A DNA stretch of 64,000 nucleotides from Io17-Chloro-G2 sp965226915 (GCA_965226915.1 CBDDEJ010000008.1:744001-808000), one strand, 5' to 3'; positions 26,321-35,151 are shown, numbered from the stretch's first letter. Notes: a model not told the origin generated them from the sequence alone. Numbers and translations are program-made.

Positions 26321-27799
26321 ATGGCCGTTCGAACCGGGGCCCAGTTCCTCAAGGGCTTGCAAGATGACCGGGAGGTCTGGTTGGAGGGTGAACGGGTGGA
26401 GGACGTGACAACCCATCCCAAGCTGGCGCGAATGGCCCAAACCCTGGCATCGGTTTACGACCTGCAACACGACCCCAAACACCACCAAGACATGGTCTTC
26501 CAGTCTCCCTCCAGCGGCGAACCCGTGGCCCTGTCCTACATGATTCCGGAGACCAAAGACGACCTTTTGCGGCGCAGACGGGCGTTGGAGATCGTCGCCC
26601 ACGATTCATACGGGATGCTGGGGCGCACGCCCGACTACGTCAATATCCAGCTCACCGCCATGCGGCAGATGGCGCCTCTCTATGGCCGCAAGGAACCCAA
26701 GTACGGGGAAAACCTCATTGCATATCATGAGTACGTGCGGGAGAACGACCTCTGCATGACCCACGCCTTTGGTCATCCCCAGGTGAACCGGGGAGTGCTT
26801 ATCAGCGAATTGGCCGACCCGTACATCGCTATGGGGGTCGTGGACACCAACCAGGACGGCGTAATTGTCCGGGGCGCCAAGCAGTTGGCCACCCTGGCTC
26901 CCTTCTCGGACGAGATATTCTGCCCGTTGTACCGGCCTCTGCGCACCGACTCCGAGGAAGAGAATAAATACTGTCTAGGCTTTTCCATTTCCTCCAGCAC
27001 TCCGGGCTTGAAGTTCATCTGCCGCCAGTCCCACGACCTTGGAGACTCGCTTTACGACTATCCGTTATCGGGGCGCTACGACGAGATGGACGCCTTGGCC
27101 ATTTTCGACGATGTCCTTATCCCTTGGGATCGGGTGTTCAATTTCCAGGATCTGGAGCTGGCCAATGAGGCGCTGGAAGCTGTTCCGATGTGGCGCCAAT
27201 ACATGCAGCAGGTGGCGGTCAAAAACATCGCCAAGCTGGAATTCATCCTGGGCATTATCCAAGGCATCGCCAAAGGCATCGGAATCGACGGCTTCAGCCA
27301 CGTACAGGAGAAGATCGCCGAGATCGTAGACATTCTTGAGACGGTGCGGGCCTACATGCGGGCGGCCGAGGCAGACGCCGGTCCGTACGAAGCTCAAAAT
27401 ATTCAGGGCGCAGGCATTTGGCCCGCGCCCCAACCGTGGATCACCATGAGAAACTGGTATCCCGACGCCTACGTCCGCATCATTTGGATCGTGGAGCAAT
27501 TGGCTGCGGGAGGACTCATGCTCACGCCATCCGAGAGCGACGTTCAGGGCCCCTTGGCGGAAACCATCGGCAAGTTCTACCAAGGCGCTTCGATGGACGC
27601 TTCCCAAAGGATTGCGCTGTTCCGGCTGGCGTGGGACCTGGTGGGCACCCAGTTCGGTTCACGTCAGGCGTTGTACGAGCGTTTTTTCAATGGCGACGTG
27701 GTCAGGCTGCGCCAGCGGAGATACGCCAACTACGACTTCACCCGGGCGGAGAACGCGGTGGATTCCTTCCTAAAGCGCGACCGGTTGGAAAAACCGTAG
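26321..27799 (+). CDS. 4-hydroxyphenylacetate 3-hydroxylase (HpaB) family monooxygenase
   Basis: A 492-residue protein of the HpaB / 4-hydroxybutyryl-CoA dehydratase superfamily with an acyl-CoA dehydrogenase-like fold. Marks include MAVRTGAQFLKGLQDDREVW at the start, VRENDLCMTHAFGHPQVNR, GVIVRGAKQLATLAPFSDE and DDVLIPWDRVF. The cluster Cys and His of the dehydratases are not evident, so the flavin-dependent hydroxylase branch is more likely; that branch needs a reductase (HpaC-like), not identified here. ATG at 26321 follows GGGAGTGGATC. Substrate probably a phenol, unproven. Confidence 0.88.
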   Translation: MAVRTGAQFLKGLQDDREVWLEGERVEDVTTHPKLARMAQTLASVYDLQHDPKHHQDMVFQSPSSGEPVALSYMIPETKDDLLRRRRALEIVAHDSYGMLGRTPDYVNIQLTAMRQMAPLYGRKEPKYGENLIAYHEYVRENDLCMTHAFGHPQVNRGVLISELADPYIAMGVVDTNQDGVIVRGAKQLATLAPFSDEIFCPLYRPLRTDSEEENKYCLGFSISSSTPGLKFICRQSHDLGDSLYDYPLSGRYDEMDALAIFDDVLIPWDRVFNFQDLELANEALEAVPMWRQYMQQVAVKNIAKLEFILGIIQGIAKGIGIDGFSHVQEKIAEIVDILETVRAYMRAAEADAGPYEAQNIQGAGIWPAPQPWITMRNWYPDAYVRIIWIVEQLAAGGLMLTPSESDVQGPLAETIGKFYQGASMDASQRIALFRLAWDLVGTQFGSRQALYERFFNGDVVRLRQRRYANYDFTRAENAVDSFLKRDRLEKP

Positions 27800-27882
27800 G
27801 GCGACGTAGGGCGTTTGAACCCCCCTCGGTATGTGGAAACGCCGGTTCCCCTTCAGCAATTACTGCGTCAATCCAGCTTGGG

Positions 27883-28596
27883 TTAGCCGGTGGGAGGCTC
27901 CAGGGATTTTCGGCTGATCACGGCGAAAATGGGGTCGTCGGGCGGGCTTTGCTCCGAATTAACGAAATCGGCTTTGATGTCATCAAAGTTTCCCGCCCGG
28001 TCCATGTAGGATGTAACGAGTTCCATCCGTCCCTGATCCGAAGACGCCCGCCATATCCGAACGGCCTTGGTGGGAAACATGCGGTTGGAAAAAGTGACGA
28101 TGAATATCCCGCCGGGCCTCAACACCCGGTTTACGTGCTGGAATGTGTCTACTGGATGAGTCAGGTACTGGGGCGATACGGTGATGACAGCGGCGTCAAA
28201 AGTGTCGTCGGAGAAGGGTAAGGCCGGGTCTTGATTCACGTTGTGGACCACAAAATCGTCCAGGTCCGGGTTGTCTTCCATTTCCTGGGCATTTAGACCT
28301 AACCCGAACAGACGGCGTTTGGCGTGCCCGTGGGGCCAATGGGAGCGCCAACTGCTCATCAAATCCAAGACCGTGGAATGGGCAGGGATCAGGTCCTTGA
28401 AAATTTGGGATACGGCGGCAATGGCGCCTTCGTCAATATGGACCACCAACCTGGGAGAAGAATAAAACGAGGTATCGTCGGACTCATCTTCCCGTTCAAA
28501 CGAGCCTGGAGGGTAATTGTTTTCCGTGACATGCCTCCTCGACCGCCATAATATTTTCGAGTGGAGCGGCGGCTTTCGGCTGGGGGATTGTAACAC
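27883..28596 (-). CDS. class I SAM-dependent methyltransferase
   Basis: The core has STVLDLMSSWRSHWP (glycine loop degenerate), FVVHNVNQDPALPFSDDTFD (motif after strand 4), and VNRVLRPGGIFIVTFSNRMF, the Methyltransf_11 pattern. The degenerate first loop (DLMSSWRSH where E/DxGxGxG is usual) is typical of a small subfamily of DUF-like methyltransferases. The start is uncertain: GTG at 28596 keeps the frame, but the best ribosome binding site (AGGAGGC near 28535) leads into a different frame starting MSRKTITLQ. A start error or frameshift near the N-terminus is possible. Confidence 0.75.
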   Translation of the reverse strand: MLQSPSRKPPLHSKILWRSRRHVTENNYPPGSFEREDESDDTSFYSSPRLVVHIDEGAIAAVSQIFKDLIPAHSTVLDLMSSWRSHWPHGHAKRRLFGLGLNAQEMEDNPDLDDFVVHNVNQDPALPFSDDTFDAAVITVSPQYLTHPVDTFQHVNRVLRPGGIFIVTFSNRMFPTKAVRIWRASSDQGRMELVTSYMDRAGNFDDIKADFVNSEQSPPDDPIFAVISRKSLEPPTG

Positions 28597-28733
28597 GAGG
28601 GCGCCCGGCGCCGGTCTTGCTTACGGCGTTGCCCGGTAGGACAATTGATTCCGGCCAAGGGACCACCTCTTCGATAAGCAACTCACCGGTCCGCGTTGCC
28701 CCCATGATCCAAGAGACAACACAGGAGTTATTG

Positions 28734-29312
28734 ATGAGCCAGGGGAGCGAGCGCACTCGCATCAAGAACCATCCGGAAAGGGCCGTGCCCGAAGAATCTG
28801 CTGAAATCTTGGCCCTAGGGCAGGTCGCCCACGTGGGGTTCATCTCCGCCGGTCATCCGATGGTAGTGCCGTTGACGTATCACTTTGACCCCAAATCGCC
28901 GGATCTCTTATATCTCCACGGCGCGGCTCGCAGCCGGGCGTTGGATGAACTGGCCGGAGGGCAGCCGATTTGCGTCACGGTGACGCTGGCGGATGGGCTG
29001 GTTTACTCCAGGAAAGCGATGAACCATTCCATGAACTACCGCAGCGTTATGGTCTTTGGGCATGGCAAGCTCATTGAGGATGAGGACGTCAAATTCAAGA
29101 TCTTTGACCAGATGGTCCAAAGGTATTTCCCTGGCCGCGCGGTAGGAGAAGATTACAACCCGCCTCCTTCGGAAGATCTGGGAATCACAGCGCTGGTGGA
29201 GGTGACTATCGATGAATGGAGCGGCAAGGCCGGCCGGGGACCCCCCACGGGCCCCGACGATGACCGGCCCGATGCCTTGGGTTCCGCCGGTGTAATCGAA
29301 CTTGGGGGGTGA
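28734..29312 (+). CDS. pyridoxamine 5'-phosphate oxidase-like flavin-binding protein
   Basis: A 192-residue split-barrel protein of the PNPOx-like / nitroimidazole-resistance group. The pattern GQVAHVGFISAGHPMVVPLT, LYLHGAARSRALDEL and MNHSMNYRSVMVFGHG is characteristic; the last segment lines the flavin site. It may use FMN, FAD or F420 or bind haem-like ligands. ATG at 28734 follows ACAGGAGTTATTG. It is divergent from the methyltransferase gene. Confidence 0.85.
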   Translation: MSQGSERTRIKNHPERAVPEESAEILALGQVAHVGFISAGHPMVVPLTYHFDPKSPDLLYLHGAARSRALDELAGGQPICVTVTLADGLVYSRKAMNHSMNYRSVMVFGHGKLIEDEDVKFKIFDQMVQRYFPGRAVGEDYNPPPSEDLGITALVEVTIDEWSGKAGRGPPTGPDDDRPDALGSAGVIELGG

Positions 29313-29380
29313 TCCCCGAGGTTTGAATCCCGGAGTCTTATCTTGGGGGTCTAACCGGGCAGCGAGCAGAATAAGTTCTT

Positions 29381-29408
29381 GTAAGGGCACGGCATGCCGT
29401 GCCCTTAC
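29381..29408. repeat. 28-bp perfect palindrome, GGGCACGGCATGCCGTGCCC core
   Basis: GTAAGGGCACGGCATGCCGT continues to form a perfect palindrome. It sits 35 bp before the CMD gene; a sister copy with GTAGGGGCAC arms follows that gene at 29859-29890. Confidence 0.8.
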
Positions 29409-29442
29409 TTTTTGGAACACCAATTCCGTAAGGAGGGAAATC

Positions 29443-29823
29443 ATGGCCACCGATGGAGCCAGGGAATTTTTACAGCGGACCCAACAAAATCGGGGGTATA
29501 CCCTGGAGATGCACCGCATCATGGCCGCGGCCGATCTTGAGTGGGCCGAGAAGTACCACCAATTCATCGACGCGACATACACTGGGCAAAGGTTGCTGGA
29601 CCGCAAAACCAAGGAGTTGCTGCAGATTGTGGTGGAGGCGGCGCTGCGGGCCGACGTGGAGCAGATACAGGCTCACGTGCGGGTTGCGCTGCAGGAAGGG
29701 GCGTCACCCCGGGAAATCCTGGAAGCCCTCCAGGCGGTGATAGCCCCGATGGGAGCCTTAGCATTTCGCCGAGGGTTGCAAGCCTGGGCCGCGGAAACTG
29801 GTTTTGAGGTTCCCGAGGCGTAG
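29443..29823 (+). CDS. carboxymuconolactone decarboxylase / AhpD-like protein without the Cys pair
   Basis: A 126-residue all-helical CMD-family protein: LDRKTKELLQIVVEAALRAD, IQAHVRVALQEGASPREILE and GALAFRRGLQAW. AhpD-type peroxidase reductases have CxxC three residues before the conserved His; here the residues at those places are D and Q (ADVEQIQAH), so no thiol chemistry is expected. ATG follows AAGGAGGGAAATC. It is flanked by two palindromic repeats. Confidence 0.85.
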   Translation: MATDGAREFLQRTQQNRGYTLEMHRIMAAADLEWAEKYHQFIDATYTGQRLLDRKTKELLQIVVEAALRADVEQIQAHVRVALQEGASPREILEALQAVIAPMGALAFRRGLQAWAAETGFEVPEA

Positions 29824-29858
29824 ATGACGCTGGCGCCTAAGCGAAACTCAGTGATACT

Positions 29859-29890
29859 ACGTAGGGGCACGGCATGCCGTGCCCCTACGT
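29859..29890. repeat. 32-bp perfect palindrome, sister of 29381
   Basis: ACGTAGGGGCACGGCATGCC continues as a perfect palindrome of 16-base arms. It lies between the convergent CMD and FAH genes and may also serve as a two-way terminator hairpin. Confidence 0.8.
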
Positions 29891-29923
29891 TTGGAGCGAG
29901 GTTGGCGTGTAGTGGGAGTAACC

Positions 29924-30706
29924 CTACTTTTCCCAGACGACTTTGTTGGTCAGCGTGCCGATCTCTTTGATCTCGATTTCGCAGGTGTCGCCGTCTTTCA
30001 TGTTCTCAGGCGCTCCATCGGTCCCCATCCACAGGACATCCCCTGGATACAGGGTCAGATATTGGCTCATTCGGCTGATGTAATGGCGCACGCTGAAAAT
30101 TGCGCCGGACATGTCGTAGTCGCCCACCACGCGCTCATTGAGCCGGATTTTGACGTTCAGGTCGTCGGGCTCCAAATCGGTGACGATCCACGGTCCCATG
30201 GGCTTGAAGGTATCGGTGTTCTTGGCCCGCCAAAATGTCCGGTCGCCCCGCTGCCAGGTGCGTTCGCTGACGTCATTTCCGATGGTGTAGCCAAACACAT
30301 AGTCCAGGGCGTCCTTCTCGGAAACATTCCGGCACTTCTTGCCAAAGACCACCACCAGTTCGCCTTCGTACTGGACCAACTCGGTGGCGTCCTTGGGGAC
30401 TATGATGTCCTCGCCATCGGCGATGATGGCGTTCACGGCCCGGTATCCGACATCGGCCGCCGCAGGGAATTGCGGCTCTTCGCCCCGTTTATGGGCCATC
30501 TCGGTTACGTGTTCCTTGAAATTGATCCCGGCCGCGTAAAACGTGGGTGGTATGACCGGGGCCAGCAGCTTCACCGAAGATAGCGGCTGGGAGTTAGAGG
30601 TCTTGGTGAAGCTGTCGAAGGGGCTTCCTTCCACGGCCGTCACCGTGTCGCCTTCGATGATCCCATAGGATGTGTTGCCGCCGGTCTGGTATCTGCACCA
30701 TTTCAT
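29924..30706 (-). CDS. fumarylacetoacetate hydrolase (FAH) family protein
   Basis: A 260-residue FAH protein. Metal ligands are in VQYEGELVVVFGKK (Glu-x-Glu) and the Asp of TIGNDVSERTWQ; the C-terminus LYPGDVLWMGTDGAPENMKD carries the usual PGDvi.tGTp motif in altered form. Members include 2-hydroxyhepta-2,4-diene-1,7-dioate isomerase and ureidoglycolate lyase-like enzymes. ATG at 30706 follows CAGGAGCGCAGATC. It is divergent from the SDR gene at 30995. Confidence 0.9.
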   Translation of the reverse strand: MKWCRYQTGGNTSYGIIEGDTVTAVEGSPFDSFTKTSNSQPLSSVKLLAPVIPPTFYAAGINFKEHVTEMAHKRGEEPQFPAAADVGYRAVNAIIADGEDIIVPKDATELVQYEGELVVVFGKKCRNVSEKDALDYVFGYTIGNDVSERTWQRGDRTFWRAKNTDTFKPMGPWIVTDLEPDDLNVKIRLNERVVGDYDMSGAIFSVRHYISRMSQYLTLYPGDVLWMGTDGAPENMKDGDTCEIEIKEIGTLTNKVVWEK

Positions 30707-30994
30707 GATCTGCGCTCCTGAAGAACGGATTTTGGGCACGATTGTGTCTCCAATTTTTGCATCGCGGGAAGCCATGGTCAAGTTGCCGGCTCCACACACT
30801 TGTAATCCGCCGTCCCTTGGTGATTGAAATGATTGGCCATGCGTACGGCGCCCGCTTCTCAAGCAGGTTTCTTGCATAGCAGGTCGCCTCACCATCGCTT
30901 TCAACAGCCTCATGCCCATGCTGTGGTAAACTGCCCAGGCTTATTGTTTGGGCTTTACGCCCGGGTTTATCACTTGAAACCGTTAGGAGGACCC

Positions 30995-31762
30995 ATGAGG
31001 TTGGAAGGAAAATCGGCGCTTATTACCGGCGCTAGCCGTAATATTGGCCGTGAAGTCGCCATTACATTCGCCCGGGAAGGGGCGGACTTGATTTTAAACA
31101 CGCGGAACAGCCACCAGGAGTTGGACCAAGTGGCAGCGGAATGCAGGGAATTGGGCGTCAAAGTCCACACCATCCTGGCCGACGTCTCGGATTCGGCGCA
31201 GGTTTCCCAAATGGTGGAAGAAGGAATCCGGGCCCTGGGCAAAATTGACATTCTGGTAAGCAATGTGGCCATCCGGCCTCACACCCACATCGTGGACATT
31301 TCCGATGACGAATGGCACCAGGTGATGAACACCAACCTCAACTCGGCCTTTTATCTATGCCGGGCGGTGTTGCCGGGCATGATCGAACGGCGCGCAGGCA
31401 GTATTGTCGCCCTGGGCGGCCAGGCTGCCATCACCGGGCGGCCCGGCACTGTCAGCGTAACCGCCGCGAAGACGGGACTGCTGGGTTTGATTCGCTCAGT
31501 GGCGGCGGAGATGGCCGAATACAACGTCAGGGCGAATCTGGTGAACCCCGGCTCCACCGACACGGAGCGCCGCAATCCCGAGTGGTATCCGGAATTCAGC
31601 GGCGGGGGACGGGGAGACGATAACCACCTGAATGAGATTCCTCTGCACCGTCAAGCTACGGTGGAGGACATCGCCAACGCCTGCCTGTTTTTCGCTTCAG
31701 ACGAGTCGGGCTATATCACCGGAGACCGCCTGAACGTGGTGGGAGGGAAATACATCGTCTAA
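30995..31762 (+). CDS. SDR-family protein without the catalytic Ser-Tyr
   Basis: A 255-residue SDR. The nucleotide loop TGASRNIGRE (11-20) is intact. The NNAG motif reads SNVA (89-92). At the active site VSVTAAKTG keeps K159 but the Tyr place (155) is Val, and the usual Ser place (142) is Gly. It therefore probably binds NAD(P) without classical SDR chemistry, or uses another residue. ATG follows TTAGGAGGACCC. The paralogue at 12169 keeps all catalytic residues. Confidence 0.85.
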   Translation: MRLEGKSALITGASRNIGREVAITFAREGADLILNTRNSHQELDQVAAECRELGVKVHTILADVSDSAQVSQMVEEGIRALGKIDILVSNVAIRPHTHIVDISDDEWHQVMNTNLNSAFYLCRAVLPGMIERRAGSIVALGGQAAITGRPGTVSVTAAKTGLLGLIRSVAAEMAEYNVRANLVNPGSTDTERRNPEWYPEFSGGGRGDDNHLNEIPLHRQATVEDIANACLFFASDESGYITGDRLNVVGGKYIV

Positions 31763-31830
31763 ATGGGGCGAGTCCGGCCGCGACTGGGTTGGGGCGCCCA
31801 TTGTTCTTAGAATTCCGCCGCGAGCGCGGG

Positions 31831-32826
31831 TCAGCCCAACCCCTGCTGCACCATGGCGGCGGCGCCGACGATTCCCACGGAATCGCCCAATTCGCTGAAG
31901 GTCAGAACAAAGTCTTGGTGACGCTGGCTCATGGCCCGGGAGTCCATAATGGCCCGGATGTTGGGGAGTAGGCCCAGGTTCTTTAAACCGTCCGACACGC
32001 CGCCGCCCAACACAACCAAGTCGGGATTATATAGATGCAGGATGTTGGTTAGGCTCACGCCCAGGGCGTTGACTGCCCCCGCGACGATTTCTTGGGACAG
32101 GGGGTCGCCTGCTTCCGCTGCTTCAAAAACGGCCTCGGAAGTGATGTTCGAGGGATTTAGGCTCGATATTGAGGAGCCCGTTCCACCAGAGACGGCAACT
32201 CGTTCCCGGGCGATGCGGGCGATGGCGGTCCCCGAAGCTAGTGTCTCCAGGCATCCTTGGCCTCCGCAGAGACATGCCGGCGCCGAGGGTGTGTAGTCTA
32301 TGGTCATGTGGCCCACCTCTCCGGCCAGGCCGCCGGCGCCCACGAACATCCGGCCACGGTCAACGACGCCGCCGCCTATCCCCGTGCTGATGGTCATGTA
32401 GACCAGGGTCTGGGGGGTTGCCCCCCGGTCTCTGGCGTCCCGTCCCGCCCCGTGGTGAAACTCGCCCATAGCCGCCAGGGTGGCGTCGTTGCCTACATAC
32501 ACGGGGCAGCCCAGTTCATTCTGCCAAAGAGAACTTAAAGAAACCCCGTCCAGCGCCTTAAGGTTCGGCGGGTCGTGCAGCGTACCCGTATCGGTGTCCA
32601 CGGGGCCGGCTACAGCGACTCCCACACCTGGAGGTTTGCCTCCGCATTGCGCTATGGCCCGGTCGAGCATGGACTTAGCGGCGCCGACAAGTTGGGACTG
32701 GGTAGCGTCTTTGGGGCTGGGGGTCCGGTCTTGCCACCGGATACTTCCGCCTGAGTCGACGGTGGCCACCCGGATCCACGTGCCTCCCCAATCCATGCCG
32801 ACCACTAGCTCAGACTTGGAACTCAT
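31831..32826 (-). CDS. ROK-family sugar kinase (glucokinase-like)
   Basis: A 331-residue ROK protein. ATP-binding GMDWGGTWIRVATVD near the N-terminus, GVAVAGPVDTDTG, catalytic-loop VYVGNDATLAAMGEFHHG, TISTGIGGGVV and the ROK zinc motif CLCGGQGCLE are all present. It probably phosphorylates glucose or a related sugar. The ATG at 32826 is chosen; a GTG nine codons upstream is the alternative. It follows the thiol-disulfide gene on the same strand by 62 bp. Confidence 0.9.
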   Translation of the reverse strand: MSSKSELVVGMDWGGTWIRVATVDSGGSIRWQDRTPSPKDATQSQLVGAAKSMLDRAIAQCGGKPPGVGVAVAGPVDTDTGTLHDPPNLKALDGVSLSSLWQNELGCPVYVGNDATLAAMGEFHHGAGRDARDRGATPQTLVYMTISTGIGGGVVDRGRMFVGAGGLAGEVGHMTIDYTPSAPACLCGGQGCLETLASGTAIARIARERVAVSGGTGSSISSLNPSNITSEAVFEAAEAGDPLSQEIVAGAVNALGVSLTNILHLYNPDLVVLGGGVSDGLKNLGLLPNIRAIMDSRAMSQRHQDFVLTFSELGDSVGIVGAAAMVQQGLG

Positions 32827-32888
32827 GCCTGATGCCGCCTTGCCTCGAACCACGGGATTGCAGATGAATGTTCTCGCCCGCTGAACAT

Positions 32889-33461
32889 TCAGTTCTCCTG
32901 GCCATTATTGGCGAGCAAGCCGTCCAACACTGCCCGCAGGTCGTCGGGCTTTATTGGGCCGACGAATTTTTTCGCTACGGCGCCATCGGGCCCGATGAAG
33001 AATTTCTCCGGAATTCCGCGCACTCCGTAGGCAATCGCAATGCTGCCGTCGCCATCCACCCCATTGGGATAAGGGACCTGGAATTGATCGAGGTACTCTT
33101 GAGCTCCTCTGGGATCATCCCAGATATCCACCCCGACGAAGTCAACGGGCTTATCTTGGTATTCCAGGTAAACTTGGGCGAGACCGGGCGCTTCTTCGCG
33201 GCAGGGCGGGCACCAAGAGGCCCAAAAATCCACCAAAACCACCTTACCTTTAAGGTCTTCCAGGCTGAGACGGCCGCCGTTAAGCAAATCCAGTTCAAAA
33301 TTGGGAGCTATGTCCGCCGGGACGATGATTTCGCCAAAATCGTTGTTTACGCCCAGGCTGACGGCCTGTCCGCCCGTCTGGGCCGATGCCCAACCCAGGA
33401 TGGCCAGCAACGCCACCAACGGTATGCCGGCGCCGAAAAAGATCAATTGACGCTTGGTCAC
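32889..33461 (-). CDS. membrane-anchored thiol-disulfide protein (TlpA/ResA/CcmG-like)
   Basis: A 190-residue protein with an N-terminal membrane anchor (FFGAGIPLVALLAILGWAS) and a thioredoxin domain with WCPPCREEAP as active site, LVDFWASW before it and the cis-Pro region VRGIPEKFFIG. Such proteins keep apocytochrome Cys pairs reduced for haem attachment. It lies directly downstream of CcmH/CcmF/CcmI-like genes on the same strand, 18 bp after the preceding gene, fitting the CcmG role. Confidence 0.9.
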   Translation of the reverse strand: MTKRQLIFFGAGIPLVALLAILGWASAQTGGQAVSLGVNNDFGEIIVPADIAPNFELDLLNGGRLSLEDLKGKVVLVDFWASWCPPCREEAPGLAQVYLEYQDKPVDFVGVDIWDDPRGAQEYLDQFQVPYPNGVDGDGSIAIAYGVRGIPEKFFIGPDGAVAKKFVGPIKPDDLRAVLDGLLANNGQEN

Positions 33462-33479
33462 AGCTTGAACACCCTGTTG

Positions 33480-34721
33480 CTAGGCATCATTTGGACCAAG
33501 TATCTGATCCTTCAGGTGCTGCCTTTGAGCCTGGTATTCTTCTCGCGGAGTGTTACCGGTCTCGAACCGCAGGTCAAGCATGGCCAATTGCCGGACCAAT
33601 TCGGCCCGCGATTCAGCGTCCAGATCGTTGGCGGTCGGGACGGGATTTGACGAGATAATCCGCCGGTTTAAGATCCCGAACACCAATAGACAGACCAATG
33701 ATACGCCCATCAAGGAAGGAATCGCGGTTGTCCAGAAGCCGGTGCTGCCGGTGTAGGATTTGATTTGCGCGGCCAAGGACGGGCTGGGAAGGTTGGCTAG
33801 TTCCAGTAAAAATCCTTCCCGTGGAGCAAGGTTTGTCGCTTGCCAAACCTTGTACTGGGTGCCCTCGATGTCCACTGCATCTATGGGGTCCAGGGGGCGA
33901 ACTTGCAGCTGAGTCAAACGTTCCGGGGCCATCACCTGGTAAACCTCCGCTCCTTGAAGCAGGTTTTGCCGGTACGCCAGAACTTCGCCTTGGTAGGGAA
34001 AGTGGTACGAGAACTCGATGCTGTGGTCTCCCGGTGTGATCGGCGAAGTGACGGCGAAACCAGTGCCAATGGATATTATCTCACGGCTGGGCAGGTCGGA
34101 ATTCACCCTCAAATCCGTGGTTCCCGGAGGCAGTGTAAATCTGAGGAAACCCATGGGGGCTCCGGCGGAAAGGTCTGAAACGATCGTCCGGTCTGTGGGG
34201 TTGGAAAATCTGATGAACTCGGTGGCCATAATCTCGCTTGCGTTCGAGTCTATGCCGATGATCACCATAACCTGACGCTGTAGCCGGATCACCGAGATAT
34301 CCGCCGCCGTCTCATACACGGTAAGCTGCAAATCATCCTGCAGTTGTTCTTCGGCAATGATCTTTTGGTATGCCGTGCCCTCGTATTCCACGTCTAGGAG
34401 ATAACTTCCACCGGTTGCCACGGGCACGTCTATGATCTCGAAAGCCCCCCGTTGGTCAGTGGACGCCTCCCCAGTGGAAACCAGGCTTCCGGCGGCGTCC
34501 AAGACCAGCAACAAAACGGTCAATCCGTCCGGAGCCCCTTTGCCCGCCGTTCCGTTGACTACCTGGCCGGTCAAGGAAATGGTTTCTTGGGCTTGGACCG
34601 GTGTGGCGCGGATAGTGGCCACCGTCAGAACGAGCAACGCCGCCAGGGTGCTGACGGCCAACCCGGTGACTGCCAAGACGGCGATTGATCGAAGAGCCGG
34701 CAATGGCCGTGGGGACGTCAT
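33480..34721 (-). CDS. unrecognised membrane protein with carboxypeptidase-regulatory-like fold, in the cytochrome c maturation cluster
   Basis: A 413-residue protein. It has an N-terminal hydrophobic signal or anchor (about 12-38), then ISLTGQVVNGTAGKGAPDG, a prealbumin-like beta-sandwich as in carboxypeptidase regulatory domains. A long extracytoplasmic beta-rich part follows, with a TM helix near 325-345 (TTAIPSLMGVSLVCLLVFGI), and the cytoplasmic tail ends LDLRFETGNTPREEYQAQRQ. That tail resembles the helical hairpin of CcmI-like proteins. I do not recognise the family as a whole. It sits between CcmI-like and CcmG-like genes, so a maturation role is likely. Confidence 0.75.
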   Translation of the reverse strand: MTSPRPLPALRSIAVLAVTGLAVSTLAALLVLTVATIRATPVQAQETISLTGQVVNGTAGKGAPDGLTVLLLVLDAAGSLVSTGEASTDQRGAFEIIDVPVATGGSYLLDVEYEGTAYQKIIAEEQLQDDLQLTVYETAADISVIRLQRQVMVIIGIDSNASEIMATEFIRFSNPTDRTIVSDLSAGAPMGFLRFTLPPGTTDLRVNSDLPSREIISIGTGFAVTSPITPGDHSIEFSYHFPYQGEVLAYRQNLLQGAEVYQVMAPERLTQLQVRPLDPIDAVDIEGTQYKVWQATNLAPREGFLLELANLPSPSLAAQIKSYTGSTGFWTTAIPSLMGVSLVCLLVFGILNRRIISSNPVPTANDLDAESRAELVRQLAMLDLRFETGNTPREEYQAQRQHLKDQILGPNDA

Positions 34722-34761
34722 CTCAGGTCCATGGCGGTGGCAACGGATACGTGTGTGGATG

Positions 34762-35151
34762 TCAGCAATCTACACGATTCTCTGGGCAATCCGCTTTCAA
34801 GCGATCCGGTTCGCTCACGCCGAGGCGCGCCGCCAGGATTTCTTGCTCAAGGAGGAAATCAGAGCCGCTGGCGCCGGACTCGCTCTGTCGGCGAAGGGCC
34901 TCCGCCGCCTCCATCCTATATCCCAGAAGTTGCTCCTGGTACAGTTCTGTTGGAATGTTGCCCAGTTGGTGTTCCAGCCGCAGGGTCTCAATAGCGGCGT
35001 AAATGTCTTCCAGCGTAGTCTGGGTTGCTTCGTTGTCTGAAAGGGTGTCTTCCTGATGGACCTGACGAGAGCCTCGCCGCAAGGTTATGAATGGATAGAG
35101 CACCACGGCCAGGCTCAACAAGGCAAGAAAAACCCCTGCTATCAGCGCCAA
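34762..35151 (-). CDS. CcmI N-terminal-like cytochrome c maturation protein
   Basis: A 129-residue protein with one membrane helix (IAGVFLALLSLAVVLYPFI) followed by a cytoplasmic part of helices (LEDIYAAIETLRLEHQLGNI, LGYRMEAAEALRRQ) that resembles the N-terminal anchor and coiled part of CcmI/CycH without the TPR region. The frame begins with TTG; no in-frame ATG is near, so the start is uncertain. It is between ccmF and the 413-residue protein. Confidence 0.65.
   Translation of the reverse strand: MALIAGVFLALLSLAVVLYPFITLRRGSRQVHQEDTLSDNEATQTTLEDIYAAIETLRLEHQLGNIPTELYQEQLLGYRMEAAEALRRQSESGASGSDFLLEQEILAARLGVSEPDRLKADCPENRVDC

Noticed and set aside
26321..27799. 4-hydroxybutyryl-CoA dehydratase
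   Set aside because: The Cys/His pattern that ligates the [4Fe-4S] cluster in that enzyme was not seen, so the hydroxylase branch is preferred.
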